Below, in pieces: positions 41,803 to 51,297 of a stretch of DNA of 64,000 bases. This DNA comes from Nemertoderma westbladi (Eukaryota; Xenacoelomorpha; Nemertodermatida; Nemertodermatidae). The stretch is taken from contig JAUCBJ010000407.1 in the NCBI GenBank assembly GCA_032718475.1, forward strand, positions 44,884 through 108,883, in the 5' to 3' direction. The position numbers and the translations under genes are program-made. Below the pieces are notes generated by a model. It saw only the letters and a list, made by a program, of their open reading frames with translations, did no database searches and was not told the origin of the DNA. The stretch's first letter is position 1. Every line of letters starts with the position of its first letter.

Positions 41803-44800
41803 ATGGAGAGGGATATTAGAGCGCAACCGCGCAGAGGATTTACTGCCAGAGAGGAGGCGGAGCTACCATTCGCGCGACCAGGATGTAAAGACTCTAACGT
41901 TTACTACCATGGGCGGTCCGTGATGGAGCTGAACGGGAAATACAAGCCAAGTTATGATAAGGAATTACGGAGGGAAAGAATGAGAGCGTTGGGGGACCGG
42001 ATGGAAGTTTTGCGGAGAGAGTATCGCACGCGGTATCCCTACGACTTCGCTTTGGACGTGTGCGACATTAGCGCAGATCCGGACGAGGAAATCGCACGAC
42101 TATACCATATGAATATGTATTTACGACATGAGGAGCCTCTACCTGCAGTCCGAGACCAGTTCGACGGAATGCATCTATACCGGAGGACTCGAGGCGAGGA
42201 TCAGGAGACGCCGAAAGTCTTCAGCGTGTACAAGCTGTTCTACAAGTGTGGTGAATGCATGAATAAACAGGACGTAGCGATTCCCGACCGATTAGACGAG
42301 CAACATCCGGAACCGATATTAACGCGATGTCCAGCTCACCAATTCCTTAGATACAACGAGGGAGGTTACCCGATGAGCAACCCGATGATCAGTATCGACT
42401 TCAGCGGAAAGCGACCTCCGAGACCCATTACGCCGACCGTTACGACATTAGATCCGTATACGGAGATTAAACCCTGTTCGACACCCAGTTTGATAGAGAC
42501 GGCAGCGGCCATTTCGCTGTACCGAGCCTACAAAGATCTAGAGGCGCGGCGCGAAGCGGCGCGGGACTCGGGTACCAAACCCGCGGGTTTGGAGCTCTCG
42601 AGTCCCTGGACTACGTTTACTTCACCTCACCGAGTGAGAAGCTTCACGCCTGAGCATCAGGACGACATAGATGCGTTGCGGCAGGAGGAGCGAGCGGCGA
42701 AGGCGAAAGAGTTATTTGAGAACAGGATAGCGGAGTATAATAAGACCGCGGATAGACATCAAGAGGAGACGAGGAGAGTGACCGGATTTGTTCCACAGGT
42801 CGTATCTCAACCCCGACCGGTGTATTATTCCGACGGCACCGAACCTGCGATATTAGTAGATCATCCGGAGTCGCGAGAAACGATACGATTCTTGCCGATG
42901 GTAAGAATGGCGGACCATTGGAACGTTGACTGTCTACGGGAAGTTTTATGCGCGAAGTTCTTACGTGATGTCCCAATGCAGATCACAGATTACGACACGT
43001 TGGATAAGATTGGAGCTCCGGGGAAGGAGAGTAAGCTATTCGGATGGTTGGATAAGTACATCAAGGTATGGGTCGCGGTGGCTACATTCCCAGATGACGA
43101 GGAGGTAGACCAGACGTGGCTGAGGAGGAAGGGTTCTTATACCCGATATGATGACCACAAGGCTATCGAGCGCATGTGGACCCCATCAGACGAGATTCAG
43201 CGTCAGTGGAGGAAAACGGAGGAATCACTGCAAGATTGGAGGGTGATGTTCTACGACAATGAAGGAGGGTCCCATCAGGAATGTTTGACCAGCAAGTGTA
43301 TTCAAATTCGTGCGGCCGATGGTGTGACTCATGTGTTTATGCGTGTGAGGGCGGATCGAGAGAGACCGGAGCCCATCATAACGACACAATATCGGAAAGG
43401 GAAGGATCCTAGGGAACAGATTTTGGAGGTATGCAGGCGAGGAGGTATGCACGGAGCGGAGCGTATCGACGCCAGGATGTTACCCAAGAAAGTTAGAGAG
43501 GCTATTCTCAACCAAGATTACGTCAAGGTGGGATCGGGAGTCCAGAGCGATTTGGAGAGCGACTTCAACGCCATGACTGATCTGGAAGATAGATTGCCGA
43601 GACCGTTTGTCGACACCAAGCTATTGTTGCTATGGGCACAGGATATTGGAATTTATAGGGAGTATCCCAACTCTGCCAAGACTGGTATGGGCTTTATAGC
43701 ACACTTGTTGTATAATTGGGACTTTAAGTTAAAGACGCAGAAGAAGTACGAGGAGGCGTATGGCGAATACAACACGCCACCGGGAGCGGAGTTCAAATCC
43801 CACTTCAAGCGGCAAGCGTTAGTGTATTGGAACATTTGCGCGCCACCCCGTGCGTCGCTACAATATTATTTGGTGCTTGAGTCGAACACGGTGACTTGTT
43901 TATTAGCGGATATCGTTGCGCGAGTTTTGAAGCGTCATCCATTGGTATTCGGAGGAGATCAATACGTTCGCTCGAAAGGGGGAATCCAATCCGACGTGAT
44001 GAAGCGTTTCTTAACCCCGTTCTTCAACCAATCGTTAGAGAATACGTCGATGGTTAGGAGAGGATTAGCGATATTCGAAGGAGTATATCGACAGAACATC
44101 GGAGATTTGGGAGACCGACCGTCGATGGAATATCCGACGCCAGAAGCTTTGGAGAGGTGGTTCGGGAATCAAACCCGCGGGTTTGGTACTCCCTTCCACT
44201 CGGAGGCTGATAGACCTGTTAAGGAGGGCTGGCCGGAGACGTTAGTAGAGGTGTTCGGAGTAGATCTTCCGGTGGAGAAGACATATCCGAAACGAACGCG
44301 GGAGGAAATATTGGAGATAGAGGACAAGGGCGAGGATGTTTACTTTGTTCCGGATCGACAACCGTTGACTGGAGAGGACGACATCGTATTAGACATTGGG
44401 AAGGAAGGAAGTGCGAAACCGATTGGAGACCTCATATACGAGAGGGCCTGGTTTCCACAAGCGCGTAGGTGCAAATTGTGTGGCAGCACAAGGCACAATC
44501 TAAAGTCGTGCGACGCGGTAGTAGAGGCGGCGCATAAGGTCTGTCGTTGGTGTAATGAGACCGACCATTCGTTTCACACGTGCACCGTCTTCATTTCTCA
44601 ATGTGGATATTGTGGGGTAAAGGGACATCGTAGCGCGAGATGTCAGCTGCGAGATGATTCCTTTCAAAACCATAGCGCTAACCTACTTCGGGAGATGTTA
44701 GATAAGTGGGAGAGTGTGGCGGATTACCATATTCAAGCGCAGATGCGTTGGTTACCATTTAAAGCGGGATATGGGTTTTGGGCGGTAGACCCATCGCATG

Positions 44801-45510
44801 TTGCGTACGAGCCATATCTACAATCGCTACCACAATATCAGGAGCTCATCCTAACTGCTCAAGACCTTCCACAGAACACTGGAGTTATCGTAGTTCGAGA
44901 GTACTTCAGACAATTGAACATGGACAATAAGTACACATGGAACTTCGTTGCTATTTGCGATCGCATCACGAAGGGTGTATTTACGGAGACTAGAAAAGTG
45001 GTACGCGCGCGAGGTGATTGGAGGATGGCGGCTATTCAATACCGCAACGAATTCTTGTTGACTCATGTGCCAGTGGGTTCATTGACCGCCGAGAGGATAC
45101 AGGAACAAAGGATCGCAGCGACCACAGCGACGACCGCTGGAGCTCAAAGCTCGCGGAAGGAACCAGGAGGAGGGGTCCAAGACAAGCGTCAAGTCAAGGA
45201 CGATCACTACCACTCTATTATAGAAGCACAACGGTTGCAGCGCAAGGCGCAGGGAGCGTCGGAGAAGGCGCGAGCGCAACTGCATAAGGAAGAGTTGGCG
45301 GAAGCGACCACGGGAGCGCGACAATTGGGACGAGGCCGAGGGAGAAGTACTAGCCGAGAATCTGTCGGGGCTCAGGGAACGTCGTCGCCGGTTCCGGGGA
45401 GTGACGCCTCACGGACGCCGTCAACGGAGTCGACTGGAGGTAGATTAGTGTATCTGGGAAGGGGGCGGAAGAGAGGAGCGAGCCCAAAGAACCCAGGAGC
45501 GGGTCGATAA
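41803..45510 (+). CDS. Third ORF of the BEL/Pao element: DEDD exonuclease-like domain plus three CCHC zinc knuckles
   Basis: From the ATG at 41803 (context ATAATGG) it encodes 1,235 residues; an in-frame TTG lies 33 nt further upstream. It occupies the position of env in retroviruses but shows no signal peptide or transmembrane segment. An N-terminal Cys cluster (CGECMNKQ ... RCPAHQF) comes first. A 3'-5' exonuclease-like core follows: motif I VMFYDNEGG (Asp 485, Glu 487) with CIQIRA shortly after, motif II KVGSGVQSDLE (Asp 583) followed by FVDTKLLLL (Asp 604), and a motif III candidate LQYYLVLESNTV (Tyr 689, Glu 693 where Asp is usual). Three C-x2-C-x4-H-x4-C knuckles lie at 890-947 (CKLCGSTRHNLKSC, CRWCNETDHSFHTC, CGYCGVKGHRSARC). 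The C-terminus is basic and Gly/Arg-rich. DEDDy exonuclease ORF3s are known in some rotifer LTR elements, and I infer an analogous capture here. The exonuclease call is by motif and spacing only. Confidence 0.7.
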   Translation: MERDIRAQPRRGFTAREEAELPFARPGCKDSNVYYHGRSVMELNGKYKPSYDKELRRERMRALGDRMEVLRREYRTRYPYDFALDVCDISADPDEEIARLYHMNMYLRHEEPLPAVRDQFDGMHLYRRTRGEDQETPKVFSVYKLFYKCGECMNKQDVAIPDRLDEQHPEPILTRCPAHQFLRYNEGGYPMSNPMISIDFSGKRPPRPITPTVTTLDPYTEIKPCSTPSLIETAAAISLYRAYKDLEARREAARDSGTKPAGLELSSPWTTFTSPHRVRSFTPEHQDDIDALRQEERAAKAKELFENRIAEYNKTADRHQEETRRVTGFVPQVVSQPRPVYYSDGTEPAILVDHPESRETIRFLPMVRMADHWNVDCLREVLCAKFLRDVPMQITDYDTLDKIGAPGKESKLFGWLDKYIKVWVAVATFPDDEEVDQTWLRRKGSYTRYDDHKAIERMWTPSDEIQRQWRKTEESLQDWRVMFYDNEGGSHQECLTSKCIQIRAADGVTHVFMRVRADRERPEPIITTQYRKGKDPREQILEVCRRGGMHGAERIDARMLPKKVREAILNQDYVKVGSGVQSDLESDFNAMTDLEDRLPRPFVDTKLLLLWAQDIGIYREYPNSAKTGMGFIAHLLYNWDFKLKTQKKYEEAYGEYNTPPGAEFKSHFKRQALVYWNICAPPRASLQYYLVLESNTVTCLLADIVARVLKRHPLVFGGDQYVRSKGGIQSDVMKRFLTPFFNQSLENTSMVRRGLAIFEGVYRQNIGDLGDRPSMEYPTPEALERWFGNQTRGFGTPFHSEADRPVKEGWPETLVEVFGVDLPVEKTYPKRTREEILEIEDKGEDVYFVPDRQPLTGEDDIVLDIGKEGSAKPIGDLIYERAWFPQARRCKLCGSTRHNLKSCDAVVEAAHKVCRWCNETDHSFHTCTVFISQCGYCGVKGHRSARCQLRDDSFQNHSANLLREMLDKWESVADYHIQAQMRWLPFKAGYGFWAVDPSHVAYEPYLQSLPQYQELILTAQDLPQNTGVIVVREYFRQLNMDNKYTWNFVAICDRITKGVFTETRKVVRARGDWRMAAIQYRNEFLLTHVPVGSLTAERIQEQRIAATTATTAGAQSSRKEPGGGVQDKRQVKDDHYHSIIEAQRLQRKAQGASEKARAQLHKEELAEATTGARQLGRGRGRSTSRESVGAQGTSSPVPGSDASRTPSTESTGGRLVYLGRGRKRGASPKNPGAGR

Positions 45511-46003
45511 TACATTATAGCACAGGGCGACAGACTCTAGATATATACATCATCGTCGCTCTGATGTATATTGTAGCATTTGGAAATCTTCGACTAGACT
45601 CATATACACTAGTTGAGTTATTTTGGAATTTATATTATGAGAGAGGCGAAGGAAGTGATTGGGGAGACAAACCTGCGGGTTTGGCTTACTCCTTTCACTT
45701 GCCCTAGCCAATTTATATATTTGATTTTGTATGTAGTAATCATTATGTAGTAAGAACGAACGAGAAACAATATTTGTAAATTTAATTTGTATGTAATAAT
45801 CGTAAACAATGAGAGAGATAATATTTTGTAAATTTAATTTGTATGTAATTCATTATGCAATATCTATAGCAATATTTGTAAATAGTAGGACTTATAGTAT
45901 CAAGTATTTAGATTGGTTGGAAGAAATTTATTTTGTTTTGTATACATCACCTTATACTCTTCTACAATTGGAGGGAAACATTGTATGATTTCCCTTGGAG
46001 CGG
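45511..46003 (+). other. 3' non-coding region before the 3' LTR
   Basis: Contains a copy of the palindrome (CAAACCTGCGGGTTTGG, 45668-45684) and a twofold repeat of GTAAATTTAATTTGTATGTA (about 45777 and 45831). The purine-rich GGAGGGAAA near 45970 may be the polypurine tract, although it lies about 25 nt before the LTR. TTGGAGCGG directly abuts it. Confidence 0.45.
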
Positions 46004-48202
46004 TGTTACGGTATATGGCGCTGTATCCATATTATTAGTCATCATGCAGTATGTATTATTAGTCGTTATGCAGTATGCAATATTAGTCCGTTATACTGTA
46101 CGTAATATTAGTCCATTGTGCAGCGTGATATTTTAGATAAGGCATAATAACGCAATGATATTTAGATAGGGAAATCGAAACACCCATATATTTGAATCCA
46201 TCCATTTTGTATAGTATGTAGCCCTACCTACGTAATTTTGTATTAGGATATATGTAGATAGTTCCAGGGTAGCAAGTTTATTCGGACCCTGGATTTCGTG
46301 CTTGCTGATATTAGTTTGATAGGGCTAGCATATAGGGACGCTGTCCTGGCCATTCAGCAGCCAGAGACGTGATCCATTACCATATATGGTAATAATTTGA
46401 GGGCATAGGGCTACAATCCGGCCTCCTTATTGGACTAACTGCTTCCAGGTTGGTCTAATGCTAGCACGGACTGGAGAGCCAATAGGAGAGCGATTGAGTC
46501 ACCCTATTGCATCACCCCATCCGGATCACCTATATATTGGCGGTGTGCCGGTAGAGCCTTACTGTGTACTGTTCTATACCTCACTGCTGTTGTACTTGCT
46601 GAGCTGTCTCTATTCATTTTTTGACGGATATTTTAGTGTATTTTCTGCAATTTGCTAATTTTGATTAGTTTCTTGAAATGATTTGCTAGTGCGATTACTC
46701 TTGCTTGTGTTTCTCAATTAATTCCTTCGATTACTGCTAATTACAACTGAACTATGATTTCTACCTTTTGATTAATGGTTCTATGTGATTCTTTTCTGCG
46801 CAATAATCCTAAGGGATTTCTGAGACTGTCAGACTTTGTGATTTGCATGCGCCGCTACGGTAGCTATTAGCGTAATGGAGGGCTAAGGCGCCAGTGGGCG
46901 GTGGGCACATCGGGGGGTTAGCGACGAAGGGAGAGCGGAGGATTCAAAGGCGAGCAACGCTGGCGAGGGGTCACCGTTGCGGTCGGGAAGTTAACGCTGT
47001 GGTATGCAGACCAATCGCTGGTACAGTAATTAGGGGGCTGATGATCCAGGTTTCGTCTCTATTTAGTATTAGGGGGGCAGGAATCAGGTTAGTTAGGAGT
47101 CCTATATGTATCCGGGAGAGGCCTGCACGTATCACAACGTTGAGTGTGGAGTACGAATAGTGAGCCGCATAATTGTGGGTTATACAGTAGTTAACTGCAT
47201 AATTGCGAACTGTGATTGCTGACGCTGATTGGTGTGTTACTGAAGTGTGCCTATGATTATGAATGTTTAGGTAGGCGCTCTTTTCTCTTTGATTGATTTC
47301 TATTTCTTAGTTACAACAATTAGTTACTGATTAGGTCAAAGTAATACGGCAATTTAGGCTATTACTAGCGAAACCTGTTGCGTGATAAATTAGAATTACG
47401 TATTCTGGAACTCTTAGTAATTAGTACGCTGTTAAATATTTGTGACTGTAATTGATTAGTAAAAATTAAGAATTAGTACGCAGCATAGCGGAGAGTAGCT
47501 AAGGTAATAATTAGAGTACTGTAAACTATTCACGCTGAGCGGTTATTTGCATTAGCGGGCAATCAGCTAGATCGCACTATTCGGCACACACGAAACGCTA
47601 GTAATTTGCTGGCCTAAAGCCAGCTGCAGGCAATTTTAGACCCAGAGCGGTACTATCCACGAGAGACAAATACTGTACCATTTTGATATTTAAATATTCT
47701 CGCATTCACACATTACGTTAGAGAACCCCCAATATTCGCGATTAGAAAAGACGTAGGTAATAGCGTGCTTTAATAAGTGATAGAATCAGGCGTAAGAATA
47801 CTCTGAGTGCAAGGCCTCTCGCACTCGTCTTAAGTAAGCTTAGGGAGCCGACTCGGGTTTATTGTTTTGGTTATTCCCGCGTGGCTCATAGATTCGAACA
47901 GTTAGCTCTCTGTCGAGCAATCGGTAGAGAAAGGAACAAGCGATTTTGCAGGAGTTGTGTAAAATTAGTAAATATATTAGCGGACGGCAGATTAGCGCCA
48001 TCTAACGGTAAGTAGCGGTTTTGTATTTAGCAACCCTTACAATTTAGTAATATCACGCTCCTGATCCCCTTTACTTAACAGTAGAGCAGTTTTTGTGTCT
48101 TATTGGTTAGACGAGAACTTATTAGGTTGGCAGAAGGATATTAACGGGTATTGATCTGTTCAACAGTTCTGCTGTTAGTATAGAGGTCGCGGTTGTTTAT
48201 CA
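46004..48202 (+). repeat. 3' LTR of the BEL/Pao element (2,199 bp)
   Basis: Almost identical to 29337-31518, with the 16 extra bases near 46254-46274 (GTAGATAGTTCCAGGG). It starts TGTTACGG and ends TTTATCA, directly followed by the CACTG target duplication. Confidence 0.95.
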
Positions 48203-48207
48203 CACTG

Positions 48208-50145
48208 CCTCTCGACTTGTTCGTGTCGGTTAACAGGCTCTAAGCTGCCCTGATTGTCCTCCCCTTGCTAGACTTGCCTCCATGTGAACTGAGACAAACA
48301 ACTTGTCCACAAACAACAAACAACGTTAGATTTAATTCATACATTAACAATAAATTTATTTTATTTATTAATTTTAACACGCGGTATATATTATTATCTT
48401 ATAATGACTGCTTTATAACTCTGATACCGAAGGATACAGGATATGTCCTGGTATTCTAAGTACCTGCCAGTAGAGCCCCCCCCCCCCCCTCCCCTCTTCA
48501 AGTCTTCCCAATGAATTGACTCGAAATTTGAAACATGTCAATCATCATAAGTCCCAAAATATAAGAAAGTTGAGTATCTCCTTGAAAGTCATTCGCTAAT
48601 AATTATTGTTCGAGGACCTTCCTCAGCTGCCCTGTAGTTTGTGTTTAAATGTCCCGGTGGTGTACGAAAAATTTTCTAGACAACTTCAAACTATAATTAT
48701 TATGTTGTAATCATCTAATGAATTATAAAAGCTGTTGTGATTATAGAAGATAGAGAGCTGTTAGCAAAATGATTATTTTGTTCTATCTATTTCATCCATC
48801 GGATATTCAATACCGGAAATTCTAAGATAACATGGCTCTTCACGAATATCCTCTGTGATCATTGTATTGGGTCTACCATAGATATGTTCTCTTCTTATAA
48901 AATTTCGTCATGGGAATACGAGTTACCTAACTTATTGTCCCTAGCTGTGTCCAGTTATTCTACCAAACACTGTGGCAACAAAGTTAAGAAAACATGTAAT
49001 GATCTTATGTCTCACAAAGAGGAGTTTTTATCTATTTATTGTATTGATATTTTAAATAAATATAACTTAAACACTTTTGCACGACTATCAGTACTAAAAG
49101 AAATGTTAATGTGAGTAATTAATCTAACGAACTGTTTTATTTCGAATTTTACAATTATTGTATGTGATGCTCGTAATTTTAATTTATAATGCCAATTTCA
49201 TAATGTAAATGGTATGGTGCTTTTATCTGATATTGAATGGATATTATTATAGCACCGGGGCCATCCCGGATTTTAATATAATATACATCGTATAGAGTAT
49301 TGTTACTGACTACTCTATACTGAGCAAATTATTTTGTTTTCCTAAACAAAATTTACATTTTCTAAAATTTTTCTAACCGTTTAGAAATTTTTCACAGTGA
49401 ACATTTTGAAAAAAAAAACCTGAGTAGGCCTAGCTATGGTGCAATAGGTGGAGCATTGGAAAAGTTAGATACTGAATATAATAACTAAAACTACATTTCA
49501 TTTTCATTGTGGGAAAAGTTGTACTTTTCAGCGTTATGACCTGAGTATATAAACTATATATATTTTTAAGCGCACAGTTTCGAGTTAACAAAAATTATTA
49601 ACCCAGAAATAAAAGTGCTATAGGGCGGATGATGAACCACAGTATGTCTGTATAAATGGAAATAACGCATTTGGTATTTTTATTTTCTTGGGATTTATTA
49701 GAATTTTATATTTTCAATGGTTAACACATGACAAAATTAACAAAAGTAAACATTGATAAGTTAAAATAAATAATACAGTTTATCAGCACTGGATAAATTC
49801 AATAATAATAACGGGTAATAATAAAACACGCTAACTAAATAATGTTAAATCATTAAATTTACAAATAGGTTATAAAATTACACACATAATGGGCCACATA
49901 AGTAGTTAAGTAGCACTATTTATTAATAATTATAATTAATTATTATTGTCCTTGTTTCACACGCTTGTATAACCATCGCTACGCTCGGGCAATAAAAGCA
50001 CCGGCCGCCGTGTCATAAAGTGTTACTTCAATAATATTTACTATATATATATATTTACTGTTTATTAATAATTATAAACATTATTTCTTATTAATGCAAT
50101 TAACCAGTAAAAGACCCACAAATAATTACATTTCTGATTATATTT
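48208..50145. other. Gene-free interval between retroelement and GST
   Basis: A 14-C run lies at 48476-48489. A 76-codon ATG frame at 48884-49114 has no recognised family and is only weakly gene-like. The rest is A+T-rich. The sequence just below 50146 is the GST 3' flank and contains TTTATT at 50061-50066 (AATAAA on the minus strand), about 80 bp past the stop. Confidence 0.4.
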
Positions 50146-50805
50146 CTAGTGCTCTGTAACTGGGCGACTCTTTAACCACTCAGCTATTCTCGGGTTCCCT
50201 TTTATACCATCTCTTAACTTTGCGATATTCGGGTACGCCGAACCACCGCTTGCTTTCTCGATATCGCCATCGTAAAGGAAACCAGCGATAAACTCCAAAT
50301 TGTTGAACATCGAAAGATCAGCAGCAGATAAACCCGAATCTACGAAATATTCGCATTTTCCCTCTCCGAGAATTTCATTTATTTTCGCCAATGTTTCGGG
50401 GAAGGTTTTCTCTTTGAGGTTGGTCTTACCTTCAGCTTTCGCGGTTTCATCTGGGTTAATCAATACCTTCATCATGGCGTATTGCATATCTCTGATATAC
50501 TCTCTGTACATATCGACTTTTCCTTCTTCAAACTCATCCTTACCAAATAAACCGAACTTCCTCGCGATGTACCGCTCTATAGCATGAGTCTGGGCCAGCT
50601 TGAACTGCTGTCCGTCGGGTTTGGTGACGATTAAATAGGGTAACTGCCCGAATGGAGTCTCCCCACTTGCCTTTAACGTCGGCCAATCGGCTCTCTCGAT
50701 ACGCTTGTCTTCGAACGGTTGCCCGGCAGCCGATAGCAACAGCCTACTAACTTCCGCAGAACCCCGAGCATTGAAATACACCAACGTATATTTGTTTTCT
50801 GCCAT
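50146..50805 (-). CDS. GST-sigma: Sigma-class glutathione S-transferase (hematopoietic prostaglandin D synthase-like)
   Basis: The 219-residue length is typical for the cytosolic GST family, which conjugates glutathione to electrophiles; sigma members can also isomerise prostaglandin H2. The N-terminal thioredoxin-like domain has YTLVYFNARGSAEVSRLLL, with the likely catalytic Tyr10, WPTLKASGETPFGQLPYL for the cis-Pro and glutathione contacts, and QTHAIERYIARKFGL. The helical C-terminal domain has YREYIRDMQYAMMKV and the N-capping region GLSAADLSMFNNLEF. The ATG at 50805 gives the standard N-terminus. The gene is intronless here. A pogo-like transposon begins about 40 bp upstream of the ATG, so its original promoter or 5' leader has been displaced or supplied by the element. 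Confidence 0.93.
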   Translation of the reverse strand: MAENKYTLVYFNARGSAEVSRLLLSAAGQPFEDKRIERADWPTLKASGETPFGQLPYLIVTKPDGQQFKLAQTHAIERYIARKFGLFGKDEFEEGKVDMYREYIRDMQYAMMKVLINPDETAKAEGKTNLKEKTFPETLAKINEILGEGKCEYFVDSGLSAADLSMFNNLEFIAGFLYDGDIEKASGGSAYPNIAKLRDGIKGNPRIAEWLKSRPVTEH

Positions 50806-51297
50806 CTTAGATTTTATAACGTTTATAAATTACGAATGCCTAAATACCGTCAACCTGTGTGACTATGATTCCACGGTTGACTATGATAATAAACTGGCTG
50901 ACTATGATAATGTGTATTCTGGTATTTTAAAAATCACCATACCTGCGGAATATATCTTTTCATCTCTAACTCTTAACTTTCTAAGGCTGTAAGGATACTG
51001 ATCTAGGGATGTATTAAAACATTTACTGTTGTAGGTGTAGCAGTGTAGGCCTGATACACTTACATACTTAGCCTATACGGTACATTACAGTAGGGGCCTA
51101 CGCCTACGGGCTGTCCGGTCTTTGTGTTTTATTAGGCATTTTCAATATAATATTGTATGTATTTTATTAGTAGATTAGTAGGCCTATTACTGTATTAGGG
51201 CAACTGACTTACATTCTACATACATTTTGTGTGTTATTGTTATAGTTTATACTCGGTACCGGTATCTAAGTATTGCTGCATTGGATTTTGTATAAAA

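Larger units (their letters stand above)
29332..48207 (+). mobile_element. Complete 18.9-kb BEL/Pao LTR retrotransposon
   Basis: The 5-bp direct repeat CACTG flanks the element at 29332-29336 and 48203-48207. LTRs start TGTTACGG and end TTTATCA (TG...CA). Between them lie a 1.2-kb leader, a gag-pol frame (32717-39121), an in-frame pol continuation with the integrase (39122-41044, broken by a stop) and an additional long ORF (41803-45510). The domain order of gag, aspartic protease, reverse transcriptase, RNase H and integrase, together with the zinc-knuckle and integrase C-terminal types, places it in BEL/Pao. At 18,866 bp it is about twice the usual length. The LTRs are nearly identical, so insertion is recent. 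Pol carries stops and a changed catalytic box, so this copy is probably not autonomous. Confidence 0.93.

Noticed and set aside
41803-45510. Envelope glycoprotein in the third ORF of the retroelement
   Set aside because: No signal peptide, transmembrane segment or glycoprotein-like Cys pattern; zinc knuckles and exonuclease-like motifs argue for a nucleic-acid enzyme.
48884-49114. 76-codon ATG frame between the retroelement and GST
   Set aside because: No homology that I recognise and a length compatible with chance; kept only as a remark in the interval description.
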